Positions 44,198 to 52,650 of a stretch of 64,000 nucleotides of DNA are shown here, one piece after another. Source of the stretch: Halomonas sp. BDJS001 (lineage in GTDB: Bacteria; Pseudomonadota; Gammaproteobacteria; Pseudomonadales; Halomonadaceae); contig NZ_CP110535.1 of the NCBI RefSeq assembly GCF_026104355.1, positions 3,906,001 to 3,970,000 on the forward strand, given 5' to 3'. The notes beneath the pieces were generated by a model that did not search any database, was not told the origin of the DNA, and saw only the letters and a program-made list of their open reading frames with translations. Position numbers and translations under genes: made by a program. How positions within the stretch are numbered: position 1 is the first letter of the stretch; every line of letters starts with the position of its first letter.

Positions 44198-44221
44198 GTT
44201 AAGTACCATCGTTAAGTACCA
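44198..44221. repeat. 11-bp perfect direct repeat between the aldose epimerase gene and araF
   Basis: GTTAAGTACCA occurs at 44198-44208 and 44211-44221, a 13-bp period. It touches the end of the epimerase gene and lies about 100 bases before araF, so it may be a regulator site of an araF promoter, or a slippage duplication. Confidence 0.6.
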
Positions 44222-44224
44222 GGC

Positions 44225-45454
44225 TTACGAACCCATATCTTGTTGCGCTGAGAAACGGTAAACCGTGCGCGAACGATAGGTGTCACCAGGTTCTAAAAGG
44301 GTGCTGGGAAATGCCTCTTGGTTGGGTGAATCGGGATAGTGCTGGGTTTCCAGCGCAAAGCCGGAACGGTGCCCGTAGGCCTGGCCCTGTTTGCCGGTCA
44401 GGTCACCGTTAAGGAAGTTGCCGGAATAGAACTGTATCGCGGGCTCAGTGGTGGTGATCTCCACCATGCGGCCGCTCTCGGGCTCCCACACCTTGGCAGC
44501 CAGCACCAGCTCATCCGCTGACGCATTATCCCGGTCAAGCACAAAGTTGTGGTCGTAACCGCCGCCAAAACCGAGCTGCTCGTTCTCCTGCTCGATCCGC
44601 TCGCCAATCGTCGTCGCCTGGGTAAAGTCGAACGGCGTGCCGTCTACCGAGCGAATCTCGCCGGTGGGAATCAGGCTGTCGTTGACCGGGGTAAACTCTG
44701 GTGCGTTGATCATGAGCTGATGATCGAGAATAGTGTCGCTACCCTCGCCCTTTAAGTTGAAGTAGCTGTGCTGGGTGAGGTTGATGGGTGTGGCCTTGTC
44801 GGTCACGGCCTGGTAATCGACCATAAGCTCGTCGTTATCGGTCAACGTATAGGTGACCTCGGTCTCTAACCTACCGGGATAACCCTCTTCGCCATCCTCG
44901 CTGGTATAGCGCAATACCAAGCCAGAACCTGCTTCGTTTACAAAGGGTTCGGCTTGCCACAGCACTTTATCGAACCCTTGATCGCCGCCGTGAAGATGAT
45001 TGCTGCCATCATTGGTGGCCAGTGAATAGCTTTCGCCATCAAGGGAGAACTGGCCATTCGCAATACGATTGCCGTAACGCCCAATGATGGCGCCGAAGTA
45101 GGGATTTGCCTGGCGATACTCATCAGAGAGATACGCTTCCAAAGAGTCGAAACCCAGCGCGATATCGTCAAATTCGCCATCCACGTTGGGGGTCTTCAGC
45201 GACAGAATGATGCCGCCGTAGTTGGTCACCCGCAGTTCGATGCCGTTGGCGTTGGTAAATTGATAGACATCGACCTGACGGCCATCGGGCAAGTGGCCAA
45301 ATACCGATGTCTGTATTCCGCTATCGGCACCACTGCCTGCGTCGGTGTCAGAACCACTCTGAGCTTGCGCAGCGTTTGCCAACAGCGCTGCGACAATGGC
45401 ACCGAACATCAGTGGCGAACCCTTTTGTAATCGTTGGCTATACATGAGAGGCAT
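44225..45454 (-). CDS. galM: Exported aldose 1-epimerase (mutarotase)
   Basis: A 409-aa enzyme interconverting alpha and beta anomers of aldoses. A signal peptide (about 1-32, MFGAIVAALLANAAQAQ) sends it to the periplasm, then comes a Ser/Gly/Asp linker. The catalytic fold carries GRYGNRIANGQF, the first histidine in TNDGSNHLHGGDQGFDK, the second in LTQHSYFNLKG, and a late catalytic Glu in FALETQHYPDSPNQ. AGGAGG lies seven bases before ATG 45454. It is the first gene of the operon that continues with araFGH, so it prepares the anomer for AraF binding or for the dehydrogenase. The leader has an AACAACAATAA motif. Confidence 0.93.
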   Translation of the reverse strand: MPLMYSQRLQKGSPLMFGAIVAALLANAAQAQSGSDTDAGSGADSGIQTSVFGHLPDGRQVDVYQFTNANGIELRVTNYGGIILSLKTPNVDGEFDDIALGFDSLEAYLSDEYRQANPYFGAIIGRYGNRIANGQFSLDGESYSLATNDGSNHLHGGDQGFDKVLWQAEPFVNEAGSGLVLRYTSEDGEEGYPGRLETEVTYTLTDNDELMVDYQAVTDKATPINLTQHSYFNLKGEGSDTILDHQLMINAPEFTPVNDSLIPTGEIRSVDGTPFDFTQATTIGERIEQENEQLGFGGGYDHNFVLDRDNASADELVLAAKVWEPESGRMVEITTTEPAIQFYSGNFLNGDLTGKQGQAYGHRSGFALETQHYPDSPNQEAFPSTLLEPGDTYRSRTVYRFSAQQDMGS

Positions 45455-45490
45455 GAGCTTCCTCCTGGAGGCGTACTTTATGTTGCTAGC

Positions 45491-45501
45491 TTATTGTTGT
45501 T
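45491..45501 (-). promoter_or_regulatory. Double AANAANAA motif in the aldose epimerase leader
   Basis: mRNA-sense AACAACAATAA contains two overlapping motif copies, ending 36 bases before the ATG at 45454. Confidence 0.4.
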
Positions 45502-45599
45502 AGGCCGGTGCAGTTAACTTAGGACGTTATCACCGATACAGAGACTACAGTAGCCATGTCTGGCATAACCAACCAATATACAAATACCTCACTATCGAT

Positions 45600-45613
45600 A
45601 TACTTCTTAGTAT
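45600..45613. promoter_or_regulatory. Candidate LysR-box between galM and the GbpR-like regulator
   Basis: ATAC, six bases, GTAT, within a dyad GATATAC...GTATC, 25 bases before the LysR start. T-N11-A dyads in divergent promoters are usual LysR sites. Low certainty. Confidence 0.35.
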
Positions 45614-45637
45614 CAATAACAACTCAAGGCTTATTCT

Positions 45638-46579
45638 ATGGGCGTTCTCGGTGAGAACTGGTTTTTAGACGTGCGACTAAAGTTGCGCCATTTTCAGCTA
45701 TTTTTGGCGCTGGATGAGCAGCGCAACCTGCATCGCGCTGCGGCCCAGCTCAATATGAGCCAGCCCGCCGCATCAAAGCTACTCAGCGATCTGGAAGCCA
45801 ATCTGGGTATTCGCCTGTTTGATCGCCACCCCCGCGGGCTAACGCCTAACTGGTACGGCGAGATTATGATTCGCCACGCCCACAGCATGCTTTCGGCGCT
45901 ACGGCATACCGGTGAGGAGTTGAACGCTCTCGGCGAAGGGAATGCGGGCACGGTAGCGGTCGGCACGGTAATGGCGCCGGCGGTCACACTGCTTACCAGC
46001 GCGATTGAGCGGGTACACCGCGACCGGCCAGGGTTAAAAATCAGTGTGGATGTGGATGTCAGCAAGGTGCTGGTGCCGCGTCTGCTCGAAGGCGAGCTGG
46101 ATTTCGCGATTACCCGTATTCCCGCAGGCGTCGATGCCGAGCGTTTCGTATTTGAAGAAATCGGTGAGGAGGAACTCTGCTTCGTATGCCGCCAAGGGCA
46201 TCCATTATCCGTTAAGAAAACGCTCAACCTTGCGGACATGACGAGCTACCCCTGGTCGCTGCAGCCTGCCGGTGCGCTGATGCGCCAGCGGGTGGATAGC
46301 CTGTTTTTACACCATCAGGTCGCGCCGCCCCGCCAAATCGTTGATACCGCCGACCTGCTGCTCTCGCTGGCACTGGTGGATAAATCCGACACCATTACGG
46401 TGACCACACGGGAAGCCGCCGATCTACTCTGCCCGCCGCAACGTTTTCATCTTTTGCCCTTCAGCGAGACGCTAAGTGTTCAACCTTACGGACTGGTGAG
46501 CTTGCGCCACCAACGCCTTTCTCCCGGTGCCGCCGCGTTAATGAGCACCCTGCGCGACATCATTGCCCAGTCCGATTAA
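45638..46579 (+). CDS. LysR-family regulator, GbpR-like
   Basis: A 313-aa LysR-type regulator. The winged helix-turn-helix is at about 14-75 (LRHFQLFLALDEQRNLHRAAAQLNMSQPAASKLLSDLE) written here only as landmark: LRHFQLF, AAAQLNMSQPAAS. A two-lobe effector domain follows (GTVAVGTVMAPAVTLL, ELDFAITRIP). The N-terminus resembles GbpR, which controls chvE-gguABC for galactose and arabinose in agrobacteria; the gguC homologue araD1 lies downstream here. Divergent from galM-araFGH and upstream of the TRAP-araD1-araE set, it probably controls both with arabinose or a pathway intermediate as ligand. Confidence 0.88.
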   Translation: MGVLGENWFLDVRLKLRHFQLFLALDEQRNLHRAAAQLNMSQPAASKLLSDLEANLGIRLFDRHPRGLTPNWYGEIMIRHAHSMLSALRHTGEELNALGEGNAGTVAVGTVMAPAVTLLTSAIERVHRDRPGLKISVDVDVSKVLVPRLLEGELDFAITRIPAGVDAERFVFEEIGEEELCFVCRQGHPLSVKKTLNLADMTSYPWSLQPAGALMRQRVDSLFLHHQVAPPRQIVDTADLLLSLALVDKSDTITVTTREAADLLCPPQRFHLLPFSETLSVQPYGLVSLRHQRLSPGAAALMSTLRDIIAQSD

Positions 46580-46704
46580 CGCATTGTTATTAAGACATTG
46601 TTTTAGGTCAATGAGGGCTGACGATCTGATCGAGGGTGTGATGTCTTCACCAAATGTGTAAGACACTAAACTCCCCCGAAAAACCAATGACCATACAAAA
46701 GTAT

Positions 46705-46735
46705 ATGTTGAACAATTGACCTTAATGTTCAACAT
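46705..46735. promoter_or_regulatory. Perfect 10-bp inverted repeat upstream of the TRAP operon
   Basis: ATGTTGAACA, 11 bases, TGTTCAACAT. The centre-to-centre spacing is 21 bp, two helical turns, as for a dimeric or tetrameric regulator. It lies 130 bases before dctP. The other parts of 46580-46867 hold no gene. Confidence 0.6.
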
Positions 46736-46811
46736 TACCTCCCGCATGGTTAATTGCCCCGCTGCATCACCATGTTCACCGCGATGTTCATAACAACGTC
46801 CTCCATAACGC

Positions 46812-46845
46812 TTTTCACAACATTTTTCACAACGCTTTTCACAAC
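46812..46845 (+). repeat. Three TTTTCACAAC repeats, 12-bp period, in the dctP leader
   Basis: TTTTCACAAC at 46812-46821, 46824-46833 and 46836-46845, ending 22 bases before the start of dctP. The CACAAC core resembles the C/A-rich targets of the sRNA GcvB in transporter mRNAs of enteric bacteria; relevance here is unproven. Confidence 0.7.
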
Positions 46846-46850
46846 AATAA
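46843..46850 (+). promoter_or_regulatory. AANAANAA motif before dctP
   Basis: AACAATAA ends just before the TTGAGG ribosome-binding site, 17 bases from ATG 46868. Confidence 0.45.
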
Positions 46851-46867
46851 TCTTGAGGAATAGTGCC

Positions 46868-47887
46868 ATGCTCAAACCCAAATACAGCTTGCTACTCACT
46901 GGCTCAGCACTGCTACTAGGCCTTTCAACGGCTCAGGCGGCCGAGTATGAATGGAAATTTCAGGCGTCAGAAACCTCGGGCGAACCCAGCTTCAAGATCA
47001 AGCAGGAGTGGGCCGAGCGCATCACGGCGATGACCGATGGTCGCGTCGAGATTGAGGTCATGCCGATTAACTCCGTGGTGGGCCCCACCGAAACGCTGAC
47101 CGCCGTGAGTTCAGGGATTCTGCAGGGCCACATGACCGACCCTAGCTACTTCTCTGGCCAGGATCCCGCTTTTGGCATGCTCGGCAACCTCGTTGGCGCT
47201 TGGCAGAACCCCTACGACTTCCTGGAGTACATGAAGTACGGCGGCGGTGAAGAACTCTACAACGAACTGGTCGAGCCCTACGGCGCGCATTTGATCAGCG
47301 CAGCGACCTTCCCGCTGGAGTCGGTGCCCTCCACGGTGCCCATTGAATCCATTGCCGATTTCGAAGGACTAAAAATCCGTGCCCCCCAAGGCATGGTCTA
47401 CAACATCTTCGAGCGTATTGGTGCCACGCCGGTCAACCTGCCGGGCTCTGAGGTGTATACCGGGCTGGAAAAAGGCGTGATCGACGCTGCGGACTCTACG
47501 GTGCTCTCGAATAACGACGCCATGGGCCTGCACGCTTTCGCTCCCTACCCGCTCTACCCAGGCTTTCACTCCATGCCGATGATCGCCGTATCGATCAATA
47601 AAGACATCTGGGATGGCTTGCCCGAGGAGCTACAGACGACCCTAAATACCGCCTTTGACGGCATGGCCTACGACCTGATTGCCCGCCTCAAGGAGCAGGA
47701 TATCGAGACACTGCAGCGGCTTCAGGAAGATCCTGATGTTCATCCGTTTGATCTTCCCGCTGAAGAGCGCCAGAAATTCCGTACCGCGGCTGAGCAGGAG
47801 TGGCAAGAGTGGGCCGGTGAAAATGAGATGACCCAGAAGATTTATGACTCGGCGACCGCCTTTTTGCGCTCGCGCAATCTGCTCTAA
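46868..47887 (+). CDS. dctP: TRAP transporter substrate-binding protein, DctP family
   Basis: A 339-aa periplasmic protein with a 24-residue signal peptide (LLLTGSALLLGLSTAQAA). It has the DctP pattern WKFQASETSGEP, LTAVSSGILQGHM, the carboxylate-binding region IRAPQGMVYNIFERIGATPVNLPGSEVY with its conserved Arg, and GVIDAADSTVLSNNDAMG. ATG 46868 with TTGAGG is chosen; a longer in-frame start would add a low-complexity Thr/Phe stretch translated from the leader repeats. The ligand is expected to be a sugar acid or other carboxylate: the downstream genes suggest L-arabinonate or a related acid. A strong hairpin follows the stop. Confidence 0.93.
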   Translation: MLKPKYSLLLTGSALLLGLSTAQAAEYEWKFQASETSGEPSFKIKQEWAERITAMTDGRVEIEVMPINSVVGPTETLTAVSSGILQGHMTDPSYFSGQDPAFGMLGNLVGAWQNPYDFLEYMKYGGGEELYNELVEPYGAHLISAATFPLESVPSTVPIESIADFEGLKIRAPQGMVYNIFERIGATPVNLPGSEVYTGLEKGVIDAADSTVLSNNDAMGLHAFAPYPLYPGFHSMPMIAVSINKDIWDGLPEELQTTLNTAFDGMAYDLIARLKEQDIETLQRLQEDPDVHPFDLPAEERQKFRTAAEQEWQEWAGENEMTQKIYDSATAFLRSRNLL

Positions 47888-47923
47888 CTTTTTGCTCTCA
47901 ACTCGGCCTCATTAACCTAACCA

Positions 47924-47954
47924 GCGCATCGCTCGGGCGCCCCGAGCGATGCGC
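47924..47954 (+). repeat. Intercistronic 14-bp stem-loop between dctP and dctQ
   Basis: GCGCATCGCTCGGG and its exact complement with a 3-base loop. No T run follows; dctQ starts 14 bases later with a poor ribosome-binding site. It fits a 3' protective hairpin that raises dctP over dctQM. Confidence 0.88.
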
Positions 47955-47967
47955 GCAGAGTCACGCC

Positions 47968-48573
47968 ATGTCTCAAAAAACACCTGACAATCAATACCGC
48001 TCGCCTCCTACCCATGATCTTCCTGAGATTCTCGAAACGGTAGAGGAGATCGCCCCCGAACGTAATGCCTTAGACCGCCTGATTGCACGAGGTGGCCGTG
48101 CTATTTCCTGGCTGGTGCTGGTGGCGATGGGTATCAGCGTCGTCGAGGTCTTTATGCGCTACGGCTTCAATAACCCCACCTCCTGGGTACACGAAACCGT
48201 GGTGTTTCTGATTGCAATTATCTTTGTGCTGGGTGGCCCAGCGGCCATGGCGCGCAATAGCCATATCCGCGTCAAGGTACTCTACGACAGCGCCGGGCCC
48301 AGGCTGAAGTGCTGGATGGATCGTTTCAACGACCTGCTGACCCTGGTTTTCTGCCTGACGATGAGCTATGCCGCCTTCCATATGTTCTGGGGCGCGTCGC
48401 ATAACCCGCTCGGCGAGTGGTCGCTGGAGCGCTCCGGCACCTCTTGGAATCCGCCCTTTCCTGCCATGGTCAAGGGCATGATTCTGTTTGCTCTGGTGTT
48501 GATGACCCTGCAAGCCTCACTGCATTTATGGCAGTCGCTTAAGGCGAAGCCCCGCACCGAGGAGGCGCGCTGA
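47968..48573 (+). CDS. dctQ: TRAP transporter small permease, DctQ family
   Basis: A 201-aa membrane protein with four helices (about 45-65, 80-100, 118-140, 163-185). The DctQ signature region WVHETVVFLIAIIFVLGGPAAMARNSHIRV is present, as is the C-terminal half FPAMVKGMILFALVLMTLQA. It forms a complex with DctM; its start of 40 residues is polar and cytoplasmic. Its stop overlaps the dctM start (TGATG), so the two are coupled. Its own ribosome-binding site is weak, in line with lower production than dctP. Confidence 0.93.
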   Translation: MSQKTPDNQYRSPPTHDLPEILETVEEIAPERNALDRLIARGGRAISWLVLVAMGISVVEVFMRYGFNNPTSWVHETVVFLIAIIFVLGGPAAMARNSHIRVKVLYDSAGPRLKCWMDRFNDLLTLVFCLTMSYAAFHMFWGASHNPLGEWSLERSGTSWNPPFPAMVKGMILFALVLMTLQASLHLWQSLKAKPRTEEAR

Positions 48574-49874
48574 TGGATATTTCAACCGCAACGATCCTTA
48601 TGGTAGGGGCAATTTTCGCGCTGCTAGTCACCGGTCTGCCGCTGGCGTTTATTACCGGTTTAGTGGCCATGGCGTTCACCTTCGGCTGGTTCGGCGAAGC
48701 GGCGCTGCCACTGGTCACCAGCCGTGTCTACGGATTTATCACCGAGTATTCGCTGGTAGCAGTGCCCATGTTTGTGTTGATGGCATCGCTGCTGGATCGC
48801 TCTGGCATTGCCAAGGATCTGTTCAACGCCATGCGCGTTTTCGCTGGCCGCCTGCCGGGTGGCGTGGCGGTGCAGACCATCGTGGTAGCGTTCTTCCTGG
48901 CCGCCCTTTCGGGCATTATCGGCGGTGAGATCGTGCTACTGGGGATTCTGGCGCTGCCACAAATGCTCCGCCTGGGCTACGACAAACACCTCTCTATTGG
49001 GGTGGTGTGTGCCGGAGGAGCCCTGGGTACCATGATGCCGCCGTCCATCGTGCTGATTATCTACGGGCTGATCGCCAGCGTATCGATTGCCGACCTGTTC
49101 GCCGCGGCCGTTACTCCAGCGGTGATTCTAATGGGCTCCTATATTGCCTATGTGCTGGTACGCTGCCTGAAAAACCCCGCGCTGGGGCCACCGCTAGACA
49201 GGGACACCCAGGATAACCCCTTCGCTACCAAGCTGGACGCGGTCAAAGCTATTCTGCTGCCAGGGCTAATCGCCTTTTTAGTGCTGGGCACTATTTATGG
49301 CGGTATTGCCTCGGTCACCGAGGCTGCGGCCATGGGCGTTTTCGGTGTACTGCTCGCCACCATTGTGCGTGGCGAGTTCACCCCGGGCATGCTGCACCAT
49401 AGCCTGGGGCAGACCCTGAACACCTGCGGCATGATTATTTGGATCGGCATCGGTGCGGCCGCCCTGGTGGGCGTCTATAACCTGATGGGGGGCAATCGCT
49501 TTGTATCGAGTTTGATTCTCGGCCTCGACGTCGCGCCGATTGTGATCATTCTGGTAATGATGGCGATTATGCTGGTGCTGGGGCTTTTCCTCGACTGGAT
49601 CGGGATCGCCATGCTGGCCCTGCCGATCTTTCTACCCATCGTTATCCAGCTCGGCTTCGACCCCATCTGGTTCGGCATCCTGTTCGCCGTGAATATGCAG
49701 GTCTCGTTCCTGTCACCGCCCTTCGGGCCCGCCGCCTTCTATCTTAAGAGCGTGGCACCGCCGGATATCAGCCTGAAGGATATCTACCTTTCCGTACTGC
49801 CCTTTATGGCCATTCAGCTGTGTGTACTCGCGGCGCTGTTGATGTGGCCGCAACTGGCCATTTGGCCACTATGA
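48573..49874 (+). CDS. dctM: TRAP transporter large permease, DctM family
   Basis: A 433-aa membrane protein with about 12 helices that carries out sodium-driven transport. Marks are GLPLAFITGLVAMAF, YSLVAVPMFVLMASLLDRSGIAKDLF, GGVAVQTIVVAFFLAALSGI, SIGVVCAGGALGTMMPPSIVLIIYG, and SVTEAAAMGVFGVLLA, all standard DctM segments. The C-terminal FAVNMQVSFLSPPFGPAAFYLK is also typical. It ends 28 bases before araD1, so transport and metabolism share a transcript. Confidence 0.94.
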   Translation: MDISTATILMVGAIFALLVTGLPLAFITGLVAMAFTFGWFGEAALPLVTSRVYGFITEYSLVAVPMFVLMASLLDRSGIAKDLFNAMRVFAGRLPGGVAVQTIVVAFFLAALSGIIGGEIVLLGILALPQMLRLGYDKHLSIGVVCAGGALGTMMPPSIVLIIYGLIASVSIADLFAAAVTPAVILMGSYIAYVLVRCLKNPALGPPLDRDTQDNPFATKLDAVKAILLPGLIAFLVLGTIYGGIASVTEAAAMGVFGVLLATIVRGEFTPGMLHHSLGQTLNTCGMIIWIGIGAAALVGVYNLMGGNRFVSSLILGLDVAPIVIILVMMAIMLVLGLFLDWIGIAMLALPIFLPIVIQLGFDPIWFGILFAVNMQVSFLSPPFGPAAFYLKSVAPPDISLKDIYLSVLPFMAIQLCVLAALLMWPQLAIWPL

Positions 49875-49902
49875 TAATCGCCACCAGCATAAGGAGAACG
49901 CC

Positions 49903-50889
49903 ATGCGACTGATTCAGTGTGACCACCAGGGCCAGGTTCGCGCCGCCCTGGTCGAGAGCGAAGAGCAGGTCAGACTGCTCGACTGCGACACCTACACCCT
50001 GGCCAACCGGGCCATTAGCGCCGGCAAGTCGCTTAGCGAGATGGTGCCAGAAGCGCTAACTGACACCCGTCTGGATTACCAAGCGCTGGTCGATGCCAAA
50101 CAGCTGCTGCCCCCGCTAACGCATACCGACCCGGCCCACTGCCTGGTGACCGGCACTGGCCTTACTCATCTGGGCAGTGCCGATACCCGCTCGGCGATGC
50201 ATGCTAAAGCCCAAGCTGCCGAAGAAGATATGACCGACTCCATGCGTATGTTCAAGCTGGGCGTGGAAGGCGGCAAACCCGACGCAGGTGAGCCAGGCGC
50301 GCAGCCGGAGTGGTTCTACAAGGGCGATGGCCAGTGCGTAGTGGCGCCGGAAGCAGAGATCCCCTCCCCCGCCTTTGCTGAAGATGCAGGCGAGGAGCCC
50401 GAGCTGGCAGGGCTTTATGTGATTGGCAACGATGGCCAACCCTGGCGCGTCGGCTATGCTTTGGGTAACGAGTTCTCTGACCACGTCACCGAGCGCTTCA
50501 ACTACCTCTGGCTGGCTCACTCAAAGCTACGCGCCTGCAGCTTTGGACCCGAGCTATTGATTGGCGAGCTGCCCGCGCACTTGGAGGGCACCAGCCGTAT
50601 CCAGCGCAGTGGTGAAACGGTCTGGGAGAAGCCCTTTCTAACTGGTGAGGCCAATATGGCTCACAGCCTGGCTAACCTGGAGTATCACCACTTTAAATAC
50701 CCGGGCTTCCGCCGCCCCGGCGATGTGCATGTGCACTTTTTCGGCACCGCCACGTTGAGCTTTGCCGACGGCATCAAGGTGCGCGAAGGCGATCGCTTTG
50801 AGATCAACATCCATGAGTTTGGCCGCGCCCTGCGCAACCCGCTCCGGGTGGAAGCAGACGCACCGGCCATCAGCGTAAAGTCGCTTTAA
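49903..50889 (+). CDS. araD1: AraD1/GguC-family 2-keto-3-deoxy-L-arabinonate dehydratase (FAH fold)
   Basis: A 328-aa protein of the fumarylacetoacetate hydrolase superfamily, AraD1/GguC branch, expected to dehydrate 2-keto-3-deoxy-L-arabinonate to alpha-ketoglutarate semialdehyde. Visible marks are CLVTGTGLTHLGSADTR, FKLGVEGGKP, WFYKGDGQCVVAPEAEI, the metal-binding-type acidic ELAGLYVIG, GYALGNEFSDHVTER and the C-terminal DVHVHFFGTATLSFADG. AAGGAG precedes ATG 49903. It sits between dctM and the semialdehyde dehydrogenase, an order that fits the pathway. The other known enzyme for this step belongs to the DHDPS family and is not found in the window. Confidence 0.9.
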   Translation: MRLIQCDHQGQVRAALVESEEQVRLLDCDTYTLANRAISAGKSLSEMVPEALTDTRLDYQALVDAKQLLPPLTHTDPAHCLVTGTGLTHLGSADTRSAMHAKAQAAEEDMTDSMRMFKLGVEGGKPDAGEPGAQPEWFYKGDGQCVVAPEAEIPSPAFAEDAGEEPELAGLYVIGNDGQPWRVGYALGNEFSDHVTERFNYLWLAHSKLRACSFGPELLIGELPAHLEGTSRIQRSGETVWEKPFLTGEANMAHSLANLEYHHFKYPGFRRPGDVHVHFFGTATLSFADGIKVREGDRFEINIHEFGRALRNPLRVEADAPAISVKSL

Positions 50890-50919
50890 CAACCTCAAAC
50901 CACCCCAGCAGGAGGAAGT

Positions 50920-52494
50920 ATGACTCTGGAAGGCAAACTACTCATTGGCCAGCAGGCCATCAGCGGCCAACAGGCTGACATTCATGCGGTAAATCCCGCC
51001 ACCGGCGAAACGCTGGCGCCTGCCTACCCCGGCGGCAGCAAGGCCGAAGTCGAGCAAGCCTGCGCATTAGCCGAGGCGGCGTTTGCGAGTTATCGCGAAA
51101 CGGGCTTAGAGGCAAGAGCCAGCTTTCTTGAAACCATCGCCGCCGAGATCGAAGGGATCGGTGATGAGTTGATTGAGCGCGCCATGGCCGAAACAGGCCT
51201 ACCGCGCCCGCGCTTAGAGGGCGAACGTGGACGTACCTGCGGCCAGCTACGCTTGTTCGCCAACGTGGTACGGGCTGGCGAGTGGCTTGATGTGCGTATC
51301 GATCCCGCCCTGCCTGATCGTGAACCCCTGCCCCGCGCCGACCTGCGCCAGCGGCATATTGCCCTGGGCCCGGTGGCGGTGTTTGGCGCCAGCAACTTCC
51401 CGCTCGCCTTTAGCGTGGCCGGGGGTGATACCGCATCGGCACTGGCCGCAGGCTGCCCGGTGGTCGTCAAGGGCCACTCTGCCCACCCCGGCACTTCTGA
51501 GCTGGTGGGCCGTGCGATTCAGCGCGCCGTGGCCAAGTGCCAACTGCACGAAGGCGTTTTCTCGCTGCTGTTTGGCTCGGGCCGAGAAATCGGCCAGGCG
51601 CTGGTGGCTGACCCGCGTATTCAGGCGGTGGGCTTCACCGGTTCGCGCAGTGGCGGTACGGCACTAATGTCCACCGCCCAGGCGCGGTCGCAGCCAATCC
51701 CGGTTTATGCCGAGATGAGTTCCATCAACCCGGTATTCCTGTTGCCGGAAGCGCTCAAATCTCGTGGCAAAGCCATCGCCGAAGGCTTTGTTGGCTCACT
51801 CAACATGGGTGCCGGGCAGTTCTGCACCAACCCTGGGCTGGTGATTGCGGTTCAGGGCCCAGAGCTGGACGCTTTTGTTGAAGCGGCCGGGGAAGCGGTT
51901 AAGGGCAGTGCGGCTCAGACCATGCTGACGCCGGGCATTCACGACGCTTACCAGCAGGGCGTTGACCGACTCGCCCATCACGCCAAAGTCACCGAAGTGG
52001 CTCGCGGTCAGGCAGGTGAAACAGCCAACCCGTGCCAAGCAGGGCTATTCGTTACCCAGGCCGAAGCGTTCCTCAATGAGTCAGCCCTCCAGGAAGAGGT
52101 GTTTGGTTCCACCTCGCTGGTCATCGCCTGTGCTGACGCCCAGGAAGTGGCGAAGGTCGCTGCCCAGCTTGAAGGCCAGCTCACCATTACCCTGCAAATG
52201 GATGACGGTGACTTAGCGACTGCCAAGCAACTGCTGCCCACCCTGGAGCGCAAGGCGGGGCGGATTCTGGCCAACGGCTGGCCGACGGGCGTGGAAGTGT
52301 GCCACGCCATGGTGCACGGCGGCCCCTATCCGGCGACATCGGATTCCCGCACTACCTCGGTGGGCAGCGCGGCGATTTTCCGCTTCCTGCGCCCGGTGTG
52401 CTACCAGGCGTTGCCTGAGGGGTTACTGCCCGAGGCCATTCGTGACGGTAACCCTTGCGGAGTATCCCGCTTGGTCGATGGTAAGCGTGAATAA
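50920..52494 (+). CDS. araE: Alpha-ketoglutarate semialdehyde (2,5-dioxovalerate) dehydrogenase
   Basis: A 524-aa aldehyde dehydrogenase that oxidises 2,5-dioxovalerate to 2-oxoglutarate, the last step of oxidative pentose degradation. Oxyanion Asn is N159 in [11 protein letters not shown], the general base E265 in [11 protein letters not shown] and the nucleophile C302 in [11 protein letters not shown]. The NAD site is GFTGSRSGG. Features such as [23 protein letters not shown] near the C-terminus belong to the KGSADH branch. GGAGG precedes ATG 50920, and a terminator follows. A decayed partial copy of a similar gene exists at 59208-59417. The symbol araE is used in the sense of the oxidative pathway enzyme, not the E. 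coli transporter. Confidence 0.93.
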   Translation: MTLEGKLLIGQQAISGQQADIHAVNPATGETLAPAYPGGSKAEVEQACALAEAAFASYRETGLEARASFLETIAAEIEGIGDELIERAMAETGLPRPRLEGERGRTCGQLRLFANVVRAGEWLDVRIDPALPDREPLPRADLRQRHIALGPVAVFGASNFPLAFSVAGGDTASALAAGCPVVVKGHSAHPGTSELVGRAIQRAVAKCQLHEGVFSLLFGSGREIGQALVADPRIQAVGFTGSRSGGTALMSTAQARSQPIPVYAEMSSINPVFLLPEALKSRGKAIAEGFVGSLNMGAGQFCTNPGLVIAVQGPELDAFVEAAGEAVKGSAAQTMLTPGIHDAYQQGVDRLAHHAKVTEVARGQAGETANPCQAGLFVTQAEAFLNESALQEEVFGSTSLVIACADAQEVAKVAAQLEGQLTITLQMDDGDLATAKQLLPTLERKAGRILANGWPTGVEVCHAMVHGGPYPATSDSRTTSVGSAAIFRFLRPVCYQALPEGLLPEAIRDGNPCGVSRLVDGKRE

Positions 52495-52559
52495 ACATCG
52501 TTTTGAAGGTCATGCTGCCAGCTTTGAGATGGTGCTGACACCGAACCCTTAGTAATTCA

Positions 52560-52597
52560 AACGCAGCGAGGATCCTATCCTTCGTTGCGTTTTTTTG
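52560..52597 (+). terminator. Rho-independent terminator of the TRAP-araD1-araE operon
   Basis: AACGCAGCGAGGAT pairs with ATCCTTCGTTGCGTT (one bulge, one G-T pair) and is followed by seven T residues. It lies 65 bases after the araE stop. Confidence 0.85.
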
Positions 52598-52650
52598 TAC
52601 CTAGCTGGTATGCCGCTAAGCCACTGCTCCCTTGCTTGGCGACTTGCATC

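Noticed and set aside
46754..46867. N-terminal extension of DctP by 38 residues (Thr/Phe-rich)
   Set aside because: It translates the leader repeats; a ribosome-binding site and proper signal peptide start at 46868.
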